64,000 nucleotides of DNA, taken from positions 434,001 through 498,000 of the forward strand of contig NZ_BHZC01000001.1 in assembly GCF_003865135.1 (NCBI RefSeq), in the 5' to 3' direction. The translations under genes were made by a program, and so were the position numbers. Below, piece by piece: positions 19,599 to 28,299 of this stretch (the first letter of the stretch is position 1; each line of letters opens with the position of its first letter). Origin of the DNA: Streptomyces chrestomyceticus JCM 4735 (GTDB lineage Bacteria; Actinomycetota; Actinomycetes; Streptomycetales; Streptomycetaceae). The notes beneath the pieces are model-generated. The model searched no databases. It was not told the DNA's origin and saw nothing but the letters and a program-made list of their open reading frames with translations.

Positions 19599-20525
19599 GT
19601 GAAGATCGGCATCAACGTCCTCAACTACGGGGAGGGCACCACCCCCGAAAGCATCGAGACGTGGGTGCGCGGCGCCGAGGAGCTGGGCTACCACCTGGCG
19701 ATGATCTCCGACCATGTGACGCTGCCCCCGGAGGTCGCGGGCGCCTTCCCGCCGCCGTTCTACGATCCGTTCACCACGCTGGCCTGGCTCGCGGGCCGGA
19801 CCAGCACCATCGAGCTGGGCACGACGGTCGTGGTCCTCCCGTACCGCCACCCCCTGCAGACCGCCCGCGTGACCGCGAACCTGGACCGGTTCAGCGGCGG
19901 GCGGCTGGTGTTCGGCGTGGGCCTCGGCTGGTCACGGCAGGAGTACGCGGCGCTCGGCATCGACTACGCGTCCCGCGGCCGGATCACCGACGAGTACCTC
20001 GCCTGTATCAAGGAGCACTGGACGCAGCCGGTGGTCTCCTTCCAGGGCGAGCACGTCGCCTATACGGATATCACCACCGGTCCCGGCCCGGTCCGCGCCC
20101 CGCATCCGCCGGTCTGGGTCGGCGGCCTCAGCGACGCCGCGCTGCGCCGGGCCGGGCGGTTCGGGGACGCCTGGCATCCGTACACGCTGGGCGCGGACGC
20201 GATCCGCGAGCGGCTGCCGGTCCTGGAGGCCGCGGCGGAAGCGGCCGGCCGGCCGACGCCCGCGGTGACGCCCCGGATCGCGCTGCACCTCACGGAGCGG
20301 CCGGTGGAGCCGGAGTCCCGGCTGCCGGGCCACGGCACGGTCGACCAGGTCCGTGCCGACCTGGAGGCGCTGGCGGAGCTGGGCGTCCCGTACGTCGTCC
20401 TGGACACGTTCCTGTCCAGCTACGCCGGGCCGGTTCCGCCCGAAGAGAGTCCGCGGCACGACCTCGCCCAGTTGGAGACCGTGGCGGAGCGGATCCTCGA
20501 TCTTCCGGGCGAGACGCTGCGCTGA
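19599..20525 (+). CDS. LLM-class F420-dependent oxidoreductase (308 aa)
   Basis: The luciferase-like TIM-barrel signature is clear: IGINVLNYGEGTTPESIETW, AMISDHV, DRFSGGRLVFGVGLGW and PPVWVGGLSDAALRRAGRF. Members of this subgroup use reduced F420 or FMN, and substrates are usually unknown. The GTG at 19599 has GGGGAG upstream, giving a normal-length protein. It lies 118 bases ahead of the GDPD gene in the same direction but seems to have its own promoter region (19417-19598). Confidence 0.9.
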   Translation: MKIGINVLNYGEGTTPESIETWVRGAEELGYHLAMISDHVTLPPEVAGAFPPPFYDPFTTLAWLAGRTSTIELGTTVVVLPYRHPLQTARVTANLDRFSGGRLVFGVGLGWSRQEYAALGIDYASRGRITDEYLACIKEHWTQPVVSFQGEHVAYTDITTGPGPVRAPHPPVWVGGLSDAALRRAGRFGDAWHPYTLGADAIRERLPVLEAAAEAAGRPTPAVTPRIALHLTERPVEPESRLPGHGTVDQVRADLEALAELGVPYVVLDTFLSSYAGPVPPEESPRHDLAQLETVAERILDLPGETLR

Positions 20526-20630
20526 GGGCGACGGGCCGGGAGGCGCCGTACCGCGCGTCCTCCCGGGCGCGGCTCCGCAGGCCGCCCCGCTCCGTGGCCG
20601 GTTGCCGACGGCCGTCCCGCCCGTCCTGTA

Positions 20631-20636
20631 TATCCT
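20631..20636 (+). promoter_or_regulatory. -10 element for a probably leaderless GDPD transcript
   Basis: TATCCT ends 7 bases before the ATG at 20644, and no ribosome site is present between them. Transcription would start at or next to the ATG, so a leaderless message is likely. No clear -35 is seen. Confidence 0.45.
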
Positions 20637-20643
20637 CTGGCCA

Positions 20644-21465
20644 ATGCGCTCCCAGCAGTTGACCACCCGCGGGTTCCCCGTACGGCACCCCTTCCTCGAC
20701 CACCCGGCCCCGCTCGCCTTCGCCCACCGGGGCGGCGCCGCGGACGGGCTGGAGAACACCGCCGCGGCCTTCCGGCGCGCGGTGGCGCTCGGCTACCGCT
20801 ATCTGGAGACCGACGTGCACGCGACGTCGGACGGCCGGCTCGTGGCCTTCCACGACGCCACGCTGGACCGGGTCACCGACCGGGGCGGGGCGATCGGCCG
20901 GCTCCCCTGGCAGGCCGTCCGCCGGGCCCGGGTGGCGGGCCGGGAGCCGCTGCCGCTCTTCGAGGAGCTGCTGGAGGAGTTCCCGCAGGCCCGCTGGAAC
21001 GTCGACATCAAGGCGGAGGCGGCGCTCCGGCCGCTGCTGGACCTGCTGCGGCGTACGGACGCCTGGGACCGGGTGTGCGTCGGCTCGTTCTCGGAGGCCC
21101 GCGTCGCGCGGGCCCAGCGGCTGGCCGGCCCGCGGCTGGCGACGTCGCTCGGGACGCGCGGCGTGCTGGGACTGCGGGTGCGCTCGTACGGACGGGGCGT
21201 ACCCCTGGACCGGCTGCTGGGGGCGGCGGTCCGGCGCAACGCGGTGTGTGTGCAGGTGCCGGAGCGGCAGTCCGGCATCCGCGTGGTCGATCCGCTGCTG
21301 ATCCGGGCCGCGCACGCGTGGCGTTTGCAGGTGCACGTGTGGACGGTGAATGATCCACGGCAGATGGCGGCCCTGCTGGACCTCGGCGTCGACGGGATCA
21401 TGACCGACGACATCGGCGCCCTGCGGGAGGTGCTCACCGCCCGGGGGTGCTGGCACTCGGAGTGA
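20644..21465 (+). CDS. Glycerophosphodiester phosphodiesterase (273 aa)
   Basis: The GDPD catalytic elements are present: FAHRGGAADGLENT (His-Arg and Glu), YLETDVHATSDGRLVAFHD and WNVDIKAE. The enzyme releases glycerol 3-phosphate from glycerophosphodiesters. It has no signal peptide, so it acts in the cytosol. The product ends in VHVWTVNDPRQMAALLDLGV and GIMTDD, the conserved C-terminal strand pattern. It lies upstream of rbpA, an arrangement conserved in Streptomyces, but is separated from it by about 390 bases with its own signals. Confidence 0.95.
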   Translation: MRSQQLTTRGFPVRHPFLDHPAPLAFAHRGGAADGLENTAAAFRRAVALGYRYLETDVHATSDGRLVAFHDATLDRVTDRGGAIGRLPWQAVRRARVAGREPLPLFEELLEEFPQARWNVDIKAEAALRPLLDLLRRTDAWDRVCVGSFSEARVARAQRLAGPRLATSLGTRGVLGLRVRSYGRGVPLDRLLGAAVRRNAVCVQVPERQSGIRVVDPLLIRAAHAWRLQVHVWTVNDPRQMAALLDLGVDGIMTDDIGALREVLTARGCWHSE

Positions 21466-21639
21466 GGCCCGCGTCCTCTCGGAAGCGGCGTCCGCACCGC
21501 CCTGACGAGCCGTTACCGGAGTGGGACGGTCGCGCCGAGGGGGACCCGGATTTAGGCGTGGGGGCTGCGGGCCGGTAGTGTACGCCTTTGGCTCACCAGG
21601 CGGACCGTTACTGCGCGCTGAACTGTGGAAAGCGCTGGG

Positions 21640-21661
21640 TGACATCTGCTGCCAGATGTGA
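21640..21661. promoter_or_regulatory. Palindrome in the long rbpA upstream region
   Basis: TGACATCTG and CAGATGTGA flank CTGC; 8 of 9 positions pair. The element lies 110 bases upstream of the sigma-R-type promoter in the 393-base gap between GDPD and rbpA. It may be an operator for a second rbpA promoter or a hairpin in a longer leader. Nothing else in 21466-21770 looks coding. Confidence 0.4.
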
Positions 21662-21771
21662 CAAACCGGGCATTGGTGGGTACAACAAGGGGCGGCACGA
21701 AGGAAGGCAGCGGCGCGCAGCGCCTCCATCAGGCGGTGGTGGGCGACGAGTGGGCACATCTCCCGGTGACG

Positions 21772-21797
21772 GGAATCTTCACCGCCGACCGGACGTT
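21772..21797 (+). promoter_or_regulatory. Sigma-R-type promoter of rbpA
   Basis: GGAAT (21772-21776) and GTT (21795-21797) are separated by exactly 18 bases, the consensus for the thiol-stress sigma factor SigR. The expected start site is around 21804, giving a leader of about 55 bases. rbpA is an established SigR target in S. coelicolor, which supports the call. Confidence 0.8.
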
Positions 21798-21858
21798 GAC
21801 CGGATGACGACGACAGCGACACCTGTCCTGTGGGCGACAAGCCCGGGAGGCACGATTC

Positions 21859-22242
21859 ATGAGTGAGCGAGCTCTTCGCGGCACGCGACTTGTGGTGACC
21901 AGCTACGAGACCGACCGCGGCATCGACCTGGCCCCGCGCCAGGCGGTGGAGTACGCATGCCAGAACGGACATCGCTTTGAGATGCCGTTCTCGGTAGAGG
22001 CCGAGATTCCATCCGAGTGGGAGTGCAAGGTTTGTGGTGCACAAGCCCTCCTGGTGGATGGCGATGGGCCTGAGGAAAAGAAGGGCAAGCCCGCACGTAC
22101 GCACTGGGACATGCTCATGGAGCGGCGCACCCGCGAGGAGCTGGAGGAAGTGCTGGCCGAACGGCTGGCCGTCCTGCGCTCCGGCACCATGAACATTGCC
22201 GTGCATCCGCGCGACAACAACAACAATCGCAAGTCCGCCTGA
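21859..22242 (+). CDS. rbpA: RNA polymerase-binding protein RbpA (127 aa)
   Basis: The sequence is recognisable over its whole length: MSERALRGTRLVVTSYETDR, then a beta-barrel core with ACQNGHRFEMPFS and WECKVCGAQA (Cys residues near 34, 58 and 61). The C-terminal sigma-interacting helices follow (THWDMLMERRTREELEEVL and AERLAVLRSG). RbpA binds RNA polymerase and the principal sigma factor HrdB and stabilises promoter complexes. It is monocistronic: a SigR promoter precedes it and a strong hairpin terminator follows 14 bases after the stop. Confidence 0.98.
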   Translation: MSERALRGTRLVVTSYETDRGIDLAPRQAVEYACQNGHRFEMPFSVEAEIPSEWECKVCGAQALLVDGDGPEEKKGKPARTHWDMLMERRTREELEEVLAERLAVLRSGTMNIAVHPRDNNNNRKSA

Positions 22243-22256
22243 CGAACGGACGCGCG

Positions 22257-22299
22257 AACGGGCCGGGGCCACTGCACCACGCAGTGGCCCCGGCCCGTT
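22257..22299. terminator. Terminator of rbpA, probably bidirectional
   Basis: A perfect 19-bp stem (arms 22257-22275 and 22281-22299) with a 5-base ACCAC loop follows the rbpA stop. The arms begin AACGGG and end CCCGTT. It can also stop leftward transcription from the fxsA side. Confidence 0.92.
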
Positions 22300-22501
22300 T
22301 CCATGCCCGCCCCCGATGTGCGTCAGGTCACCCCCACCTGCGGAATCATCCGCGGAGCCGGAGCGCTGTAACGGGTGCGGGTGCCGGTGGGACAGTGTCC
22401 CCGGGCCTCACCATTCGCCCGTGGGGAAGATCGTTCGGCTGAAGCCCCACGGAGCCTTTCGCCGAGAGGCGACCGCCATCGGTATCCGCACCCTCAGTCC
22501 G

Positions 22502-22529
22502 CCCGGCCAGTTCCCCCCGACTGGCCGGG
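22502..22529. terminator. Hairpin downstream of fxsA
   Basis: CCCGGCCAG and CTGGCCGGG pair across a 10-base loop. It lies in the 362-base gap between the rbpA terminator and the end of fxsA, about 130 bases beyond the fxsA stop. The surrounding open frames (22300-22660) are not convincing genes. It may mark the end of the fxsA message or of a short untranslated RNA on the plus strand. Confidence 0.55.
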
Positions 22530-22661
22530 GCTTCTCTCGTGCCCGCGCCCTGCCTCTTGCCTGCCGCGGATTCCACCTCACCACCACACGGCGTGACTCC
22601 TCGCACACACGCCGTACGCCCGAGCGGTCAATCCGCCCTGTCCCGCTCCCAGTTACCGCGC

Positions 22662-23255
22662 TCAGCGCGTCAGCGGCGGGTCCTCACGCCGCGGGGCGGG
22701 CCCTTCGTCCTCGCGTACGACCTCGCCCTGGACGACCTTGCCGTCCGGCTGGTGCATACGGGCCTGCTGGAAGGCGTCGCCGAGGGAGCCGGGCGTACGG
22801 CGTGCCTGGCGGGTCAGGAAGCGCTCAGCGCGGCGGTGGAGCAGTTTGCGGGTGGGCGGGAAGAGGCAGAGCAGCCCGGCGACGTCGGTGGCCAGGCCGG
22901 GGAACATCAGCAGCAGCCCGCCGAGCATGGGCAGCGTGTTCCCGCTGCCCGAGGAGGCCCGCTCCCCCGGCTTCGCGGACGCGCCCGACGAGGCCGCGGG
23001 GTCGCCGCCCGCCTGCATGGTCTCCGTGAGGTTCTTCCAGGCCCGCCGGCCCGCCCGCTTGATCACGTACCCGCCGGCGACCACCCCGGCCAGCAGCAGA
23101 AGAAGCACCGTCAGACCGCCCGCCGCGTCGGCGACCAGCGTCAGCAGCCAGATCTCCAGCACCAGCCAGGCGGCGATGCCCAACGGGACGAACCGGCGGG
23201 CGCGCGAGCGCTGGGGCGGACGGGAGCTGGGCGGCGGCGTGGCTGCGAACGTCAT
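22662..23255 (-). CDS. fxsA: FxsA-family membrane protein (197 aa)
   Basis: The FxsA core is present: LVLEIWLLTLVADAAGGLT, GGYVIKRAGRRAW, PMLGGLLLMFPGLATDVAGL and LCLFPPTRKLLHRR, giving about three to four membrane helices. FxsA is named from E. coli, where excess protein blocks exclusion of phage T7 by F plasmid; the normal role is unknown. Both ends carry extra polar tails compared with E. coli. The ATG at 23255 is used. Its place between rbpA and ppm/lnt is the conserved Streptomyces order. Confidence 0.92.
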   Translation of the reverse strand: MTFAATPPPSSRPPQRSRARRFVPLGIAAWLVLEIWLLTLVADAAGGLTVLLLLLAGVVAGGYVIKRAGRRAWKNLTETMQAGGDPAASSGASAKPGERASSGSGNTLPMLGGLLLMFPGLATDVAGLLCLFPPTRKLLHRRAERFLTRQARRTPGSLGDAFQQARMHQPDGKVVQGEVVREDEGPAPRREDPPLTR

Positions 23256-23313
23256 GGTCCAAGTGTGCCTGGCTCCGGCCGCCGGGCCCGCCCGCGGGTG
23301 GCTTCCGGGCACC

Positions 23314-23682
23314 TCACGCGCTCTCGAAGACGATCAGGCAGAACTCGTTGCCCTCCGGGTCGGCGAGGACCGTGGTCGGGCAGCCGGCGTCGTCGAACGG
23401 GCCGCGCAGGACCCGCGCGCCCAGGGCCACCACCCTGCTCAGCGCGGGTTCCATGGCGGGCACCCGCAGGTCGAGGTGCATCCGGTTCTTGCCCTGCTTG
23501 GGCTCGGGCACCTGCTGGAGGAGCAGTTCGGGGCCGCGGCCCTCCGGGTCCGTCAGGGCGGTGTACGGCGGTGTGGTGCGCGTGATCCGGTAGCCGAGGG
23601 CCTGGCTCCAGAAGTCCGCCAGTGCCTCCCGGTCGGCACAGTCCAGCACCATGACCAGCTCCTTCGACGTCACCGCTGCCAT
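23314..23682 (-). CDS. VOC-family (glyoxalase-like) protein (122 aa)
   Basis: Paired beta-alpha-beta-beta-beta modules are evident: MVLDCADREALADFWSQALG, then MHLDLRVPAME and VLADPEGNEFCLIVF. Metal-type residues (His in MHLD, Glu in NEFC) fit the vicinal oxygen chelate fold. Such single-domain proteins act as lyases, dioxygenases or drug-binding resistance proteins; no substrate can be assigned. It lies 58 bases upstream of fxsA in the same direction. Confidence 0.88.
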   Translation of the reverse strand: MAAVTSKELVMVLDCADREALADFWSQALGYRITRTTPPYTALTDPEGRGPELLLQQVPEPKQGKNRMHLDLRVPAMEPALSRVVALGARVLRGPFDDAGCPTTVLADPEGNEFCLIVFESA

Positions 23683-23826
23683 CGCCGTCTCCTTTCGCCC
23701 GTACTTCTCCGTACGGCCGTTTCCGTACGGTCCTGATCGCTCCGGAACGCATGTGGCCGCGCCTGTCGGGCACCCGTACCGGACATCACACCTCTACCCG
23801 CCCCTCTCACAAGGAGGCCGAACACG

Positions 23827-24072
23827 ATGGACAAGCGCAGCGAGACACCGGAGCAGGGCGGCAGCGCCATTCCCCGGGACCTGCCGGACCAGCAGGCGGA
23901 CCCGCAGGGCGCGCCGGACCCGTGGGAGGGCCGGAGCCCGGACGACGGGGACGACCGTTCGGAGCACACCGACGTGCCCGACACCGACGTCTCCGGTACG
24001 GGCCGCCGGGGCGCGGCGCACGACCATGACACACAGACCGACAAGCCGACCCCGGACGAGCCCGCCGACTGA
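23827..24072 (+). CDS. Small acidic disordered protein (81 aa)
   Basis: An AAGGAGG site lies 8-14 bases before the ATG. The protein is very rich in Asp, Pro, Gln and Thr and has no predicted helix or membrane segment, for example DDGDDRSEHTDVPDTDVSG. It appears intrinsically disordered. It ends against a bidirectional terminator shared with the convergent F420 oxidoreductase gene. Function unknown. Confidence 0.68.
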   Translation: MDKRSETPEQGGSAIPRDLPDQQADPQGAPDPWEGRSPDDGDDRSEHTDVPDTDVSGTGRRGAAHDHDTQTDKPTPDEPAD

Positions 24073-24119
24073 TGCGGCGGGTCCGCGCGCCGCACGGCGC
24101 GCTCCCTGCCGAGCGGCCC

Positions 24120-24154
24120 GGGAGCCCCGCGGTCAACCGTTCCGCGGGGCTCCC
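24120..24154. terminator. Bidirectional terminator between convergent genes
   Basis: A perfect 13-bp stem (GGGAGCCCCGCGG and its complement) with a 9-base loop separates the acidic-protein gene from the leftward oxidoreductase gene. Confidence 0.9.
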
Positions 24155-24161
24155 GGCGCGC

Positions 24162-25127
24162 TCACAGCTCCCGCAGCGCGGGCAGCAGCTTCTTCTCCGC
24201 CCAGTCGAAGAACTCACGCTGGTGGTCGCCGCCGACCTGGACCACGGCGATCTCCGTGAATCCGGCCTCCGCGTACGGGCGCACCGCCTCGACGAAGTCG
24301 TCCACGTTGTCGCCGCACGGGATCGTCTCGGCGACGTCCTCCGGCCGGACGAACTGGGTGGCCCCGGCGAACCCGGCCGGGTCCGGCAGCTCGGAGTTGA
24401 CCTTCCAGCCGCCTGCGAACCAGCGGAACTGGTCGTGGGCGCGCTTCACGGCGGCGTCCCGGTCGGGGTCGTAGCAGATGGGAAGCTGACCCACCCGGGG
24501 CTTGCCCTTGCCACCGTGCTTCTCGAAGGAGCTGATCAGCTCGCCCTTCGGCTCGGTCGCGATGACCAGGTCGCCGAGGCGGCCGGCGATCTCGCAGGAC
24601 CGCTCCCCCGACACGGCCACACCGATCGGCGGGGCCTGGTCGGGCAGGTCCCAGAGCCTGGCGGAGTCCACGTCGAAGTGGTTGCCGTGGTAGCTGACGG
24701 TGCCGCCCTCGAAGAGCGCCCGGATGATCTCCAGGGCCTCGGTGAACATCTCGTGCCGGGTGGTCTTGCCCGGCCAGCCGCGTCCGACGACGTGCTCGTT
24801 GAGGTTCTCGCCCGCGCCCAGGCCCAGGCGGAAGCGGCCGCCGGAGAGCAGTTGCATGGTCGCGGCCTTCTGCGCGACGACCGCCGGGTGGTAGCGCACC
24901 GTCGGGCAGGTCACGTACGTCATCAGCGGGATGCGGGAGGTGGCCTGCGCCGCGGCGCCCAGCACGCTCCAGGCGTACGGGGCGTGGCCCTGGGACTCCA
25001 GCCAGGGGGCGTAGTGGTCGGAGGTCACCGAGAAGTCGAACCCGGTCTCCTCGGCCCGGACGACGTGGTCGACGAGATCACGCGGGCCTGCTTGCTCAGT
25101 CATCATCGTGTAGCCGATTTGCACCAT
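24162..25127 (-). CDS. LLM-class F420-dependent oxidoreductase, FGD-like (321 aa)
   Basis: The luciferase-like barrel is clear from IGYTMMTEQAGPRDLVDHV, FSVTSDHYAPWLESQGHAP, LMTYVTCPTVRYHPAVVAQ, LSGGRFRLGLGAGENLNEH and PPIGVAVSGERSCEIAGR. This subgroup is close to F420-dependent glucose-6-phosphate dehydrogenase-like proteins, but the substrate is not known from sequence. The ATG at 25127 gives a standard N-terminus beginning MVQIGYT. It is flanked by its own terminator and lies 186 bases before the ppm gene end. Confidence 0.92.
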   Translation of the reverse strand: MVQIGYTMMTEQAGPRDLVDHVVRAEETGFDFSVTSDHYAPWLESQGHAPYAWSVLGAAAQATSRIPLMTYVTCPTVRYHPAVVAQKAATMQLLSGGRFRLGLGAGENLNEHVVGRGWPGKTTRHEMFTEALEIIRALFEGGTVSYHGNHFDVDSARLWDLPDQAPPIGVAVSGERSCEIAGRLGDLVIATEPKGELISSFEKHGGKGKPRVGQLPICYDPDRDAAVKRAHDQFRWFAGGWKVNSELPDPAGFAGATQFVRPEDVAETIPCGDNVDDFVEAVRPYAEAGFTEIAVVQVGGDHQREFFDWAEKKLLPALREL

Positions 25128-25312
25128 ATGGCGCGAGTTTCCCGATCATGCGACCGCAAAACTCGGTCCCGGCAAGGAGGCCCGGCCGGGCCCGGAACAC
25201 TCCGCCCGACCGGCCTAGCGTGTGCGCCCGCGAACGCCCGGCACACCCGCGCCCTGGCCACGGGAGGCGCAGACACGGGCCGGACCCCCTCCCGGGAGCC
25301 CGGCGCCCGCCC

Positions 25313-26071
25313 TCAGCGCCCGCGGAGCTTGTTGACCCGGGAGCCGACACCCCAGCCGGTGACCCGCCACAGGGCCTCCACGACGATGTCCTTGCTCATC
25401 TTGCTGTCGCCGCGCTCGCGTTCGACGAAGGTGATGGGGACCTCGACGACGTGGAAGCCGCTCTCGACGGCGCGGCGCGCCAGGTCGACCTGGAAGCAGT
25501 AGCCCTGCGAGGACACCTCGTCCAGACCGAGCCCTTCCAGGGTCTCCTTGCGGAAGGCCCGGTAGCCGCCGGTGACGTCGCGCAGCGGTACGTCCAGCAT
25601 GGCCCGGCAGTACGTGCTGCCGCCCCGGGAGAGGTACTCGCGGTGCTTGGGCCAGTTGACCACCCGGCCGCCGGGCACCCAGCGGGAGCCGAGCACGAGG
25701 TCGGCGCCCTTGAGGGCGGTGAGCAGCCGCGGCAGCTCCTCGGGGCGGTGGGAGCCGTCCGCGTCCATCTCCACCAGGACGCCGAAGCCGTGCTCGATGC
25801 CCCAGCGGAAGCCCGCCAGATAGGCGGCGCCGAGCCCTTCCTTGCCCTTGCGGTGCAGCACCTGGACGTGATCGTCCGCCGCCGCCAGCTCGTCGGCGAC
25901 CTTGCCCGTACCGTCCGGGCTGTTGTCGTCCGCGACGAGGATGTGCGCCTCGGGCACGGAGGTCCGTACCCGCGAGACGATCGGTTTGATGTTCTCCGCC
26001 TCGTTGTAGGTCGGAATGATCACCAAGGTGGTCCCGAGCGGACCGTACTTCCGCTGACCGCCGTCTGTCAC
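25313..26071 (-). CDS. ppm1: Polyprenol-phosphate mannose synthase (252 aa)
   Basis: A GT2 family enzyme: TLVIIPTYNEAENI, ILVADDNSPDGTG, VEMDADGSHRPEEL (DxD) and GGYRAFRKETLEG. It transfers mannose from GDP-mannose to polyprenyl phosphate, the donor for protein O-mannosylation and lipoglycans. The GTG start overlaps the lnt stop by 4 bases (GTGA), so it is translationally coupled to lnt. In mycobacteria the same two activities are fused or adjacent, which supports the pairing. Confidence 0.95.
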   Translation of the reverse strand: MTDGGQRKYGPLGTTLVIIPTYNEAENIKPIVSRVRTSVPEAHILVADDNSPDGTGKVADELAAADDHVQVLHRKGKEGLGAAYLAGFRWGIEHGFGVLVEMDADGSHRPEELPRLLTALKGADLVLGSRWVPGGRVVNWPKHREYLSRGGSTYCRAMLDVPLRDVTGGYRAFRKETLEGLGLDEVSSQGYCFQVDLARRAVESGFHVVEVPITFVERERGDSKMSKDIVVEALWRVTGWGVGSRVNKLRGR

Positions 26072-27723
26072 TGCTGCCCCTTCTCGTCCTTCGTACGCCC
26101 GCGCCGGCCGATGACTGTCGCGGCGACGCAGGACAGAAGCCCCACGATAGCGAGCGCCCACTCGGGAAGGGCACCGACGCGGTCGGCCACGGTCTTTTCG
26201 TCACGCAGCGGCAGGCTCGCCCGCAGCACCCCTCGGGTGAACTCCGGGATCTTGTGGGTGACCGTACCGTCCGGGGCCACCACCGCGCTGATCCCGCTGG
26301 TGGCCGCCGTGACGACGGCACGGCCGTGCTCCACGGCGCGCAGCTTGGACATGGCGAGCTGCTGCTCGGGCTGTCCGGTGCGTCCGTAGGTGGCGTTGTT
26401 GGTCTGGACGACGAGGGCGCGGGCGCCCGCGTCCACCGTGTCGTGGACGATCTCGTCGTAGGCGACCTCGAAGCAGATGACGTCGCCGAGCCGGGCGGAC
26501 CCGACGTCGAGGACGCCGGTGCGGTCGCCGGGGTAGAAGTCGCGCGGCACCCGCTGGAACCGTGTGATGATCTTGCTGAGCTGCTCCCGGAACGGCACGT
26601 ACTCGCCGAACGGCACCGGGTGCTGCTTGGTGTACGAGGCGCCGGGGCCCTTCTTCGGGTCCCAGACGATGCCCTGGTTGAAGACGTAGCCCCGCTTGTC
26701 CGGGTGGTCGACCAGAGCCCCTACGAGGACGGGCACACCGATCGCCTTGACCGCCTCGTCGATCCGGTCGTACGCCTGCGGATAGCGGAACGGGTCCAGG
26801 TCCGAGGCGTTCTCGGGCCAGATCACCAGGTCCGGCTTCTTGGCCTTGCCCGCCTTCACGTCGGCGGCCAGTTGCTCCGTGGCGGTGGCGTGGTTGTCGA
26901 GGATCTGCATCGGGCGGCCGAGGAAGTCCATGCCGGGCCGCTGCACGTTGCCCTGGACGACGGCGATGTCCACGTGGTCGTCCGCGTCGGTGTGCACCGG
27001 GACCAGGAGTCCCGACACGGTGACCGCGGCGGCCAGGCCGACCGCCTCCACGGCGGGCAGCGCCGCCCGTACGGACCTGCCGGGCCCGCGGCGCAGCCGC
27101 CACAGGACGGCGGCCGCCGCGGCCAGCAGAGCGCCGCTCAGGGCGACGGCGAAGGTCACCAGCGGGGCGCCGCCCAGGGCCGCGAGCGGGGTGAAGGGCG
27201 AACCGGTGTTGGCGAAGGCGAGCCGTCCCCACGGGAAGCCGCCGAAGGGCACCCGGTCGCGTACCCACTCCTCGGTGACCCACAGACAGGCGGCCCACAC
27301 GGGCGCGTACTTCAGGCGGGAGGTCACGGCGAGGCCCGCACCGAGCAGGACCGTGTACAGCGCCTGTACGAGGGCCAGTCCGAACACCGCGTCCCAGCCG
27401 ACGACGTGCAGCCACTTCAGCAGCATGAAGAAGAACGGCAGGCCGAACGCGAGGCCGGTCCAGGCGCCCTGACGGGCCGTCCTGCCACGGGTCAGCAGGC
27501 CGAGGGCCGCGACGCCGACGAGGGACAGCGGCCACAGGTCGTACGGCGGGAAGGCCAGCGCCAGCGCGAGGCCGCTCAGCACGGCGAGCACCGTACGCGG
27601 TGCCTCGCGGCGGACCAGCGCCGCGAGCCGGCGGCCGCGCCCTGGCACGGCTGGTGCGGGGGTGTCGGAGCCCGATGGCACGGTCCCGGCCTCCCTTGCG
27701 GGTCGTGCGGTGGTGTCGGGCAC
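26068..27723 (-). CDS. lnt: Apolipoprotein N-acyltransferase (551 aa)
   Basis: About seven membrane helices (residues 40-245) precede a nitrilase-type domain. The catalytic triad is visible as Glu304 in WPENASD, Lys366 in SYTKQHPVPFGEYVPF and Cys417 in GDVICFEVAYD. The enzyme adds the third acyl chain to the N-terminal Cys of lipoproteins at the membrane. It is followed by coupled ppm1. The sequence extends about 20 polar residues before the first helix. Streptomyces carry one or two Lnt paralogues; this is the ppm-linked copy. Confidence 0.96.
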   Translation of the reverse strand: MPDTTARPAREAGTVPSGSDTPAPAVPGRGRRLAALVRREAPRTVLAVLSGLALALAFPPYDLWPLSLVGVAALGLLTRGRTARQGAWTGLAFGLPFFFMLLKWLHVVGWDAVFGLALVQALYTVLLGAGLAVTSRLKYAPVWAACLWVTEEWVRDRVPFGGFPWGRLAFANTGSPFTPLAALGGAPLVTFAVALSGALLAAAAAVLWRLRRGPGRSVRAALPAVEAVGLAAAVTVSGLLVPVHTDADDHVDIAVVQGNVQRPGMDFLGRPMQILDNHATATEQLAADVKAGKAKKPDLVIWPENASDLDPFRYPQAYDRIDEAVKAIGVPVLVGALVDHPDKRGYVFNQGIVWDPKKGPGASYTKQHPVPFGEYVPFREQLSKIITRFQRVPRDFYPGDRTGVLDVGSARLGDVICFEVAYDEIVHDTVDAGARALVVQTNNATYGRTGQPEQQLAMSKLRAVEHGRAVVTAATSGISAVVAPDGTVTHKIPEFTRGVLRASLPLRDEKTVADRVGALPEWALAIVGLLSCVAATVIGRRGRTKDEKGQQ

Positions 27724-28299
27724 GGTCGCGGCCTTCCTTGCAGGTCATGCAGTGGTGTGCAGACCGTACAACGGGGTTGTGCGATTGCGGACCGGGGGTG
27801 CCGACGGGTATAAGCTGCGCCGCCCGCGTGCGGCGGGGAAGAGAGCGGGCACCGACCTGCGGTGCGGATCGGGGCCCGGCGCCCTTCGGGCCGACCTGGG
27901 ACCCGCTGGCTGCGGGTCGACCGAGAGCCGTTGTCTACTGAGCAACCGGGCCCCACCCGGGTCGCACCTTCCCCCTGGCCCTTGACGAGCAGGGAGGGAC
28001 CCCCATCCGGACGAAACCTTTCCGTCGTCCCCGTTCCGCGGGTGCTGGACCTGGCTCCCAGTGACGGAGTGCCGGTGCGGCACCCCGTCCCATGGCCCAG
28101 CTGCGTTCGACGACTGCGCGGAGGTCTTCCGGTCTGACGTCCTGTGGTGGACTCGGCCGAACCTACCGGCCGCCGACCGTCTGCTGTCAACAGTTGCCCG
28201 GACCGCGTGGTTTTCGCGTCGCCCCAGGCCGGCGCCCGCTCTCCCAGGTGGGGCAGGCGCCCCCGGGCGCGTCCCGAGGCGGCACGCGCCCGCCTGAAG
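27724..28299. other. 576-base intergenic region with possible structured transcript
   Basis: No gene is recognised; open frames here are shadow-like. A good -35/-10 pair on the plus strand (see 27785-27814) is followed by several G/C hairpins: GGCCCG...CGGGCC near 27873-27892 and GACCCGC TGGCT GCGGGTC at about 27898-27917. A small untranslated RNA or an antisense leader of the amidohydrolase gene is possible. The lnt promoter should also lie here. Confidence 0.4.
27785..27814 (+). promoter_or_regulatory. Sigma-70-like promoter, plus strand
   Basis: TTGCGG (27785-27790) and TATAAG (27809-27814) with an 18-base spacer resemble an HrdB-type promoter. It points right into a region with no convincing gene, so its product is unclear. 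Confidence 0.45.

Noticed and set aside
20290..22272. 660-codon minus-strand open frame across GDPD and rbpA
   Set aside because: It lies antisense to two unmistakable genes and has no recognisable domain.
28061..28297. 78-codon plus-strand frame upstream of the amidohydrolase end
   Set aside because: No ribosome site and no conserved features; the region is better read as non-coding.
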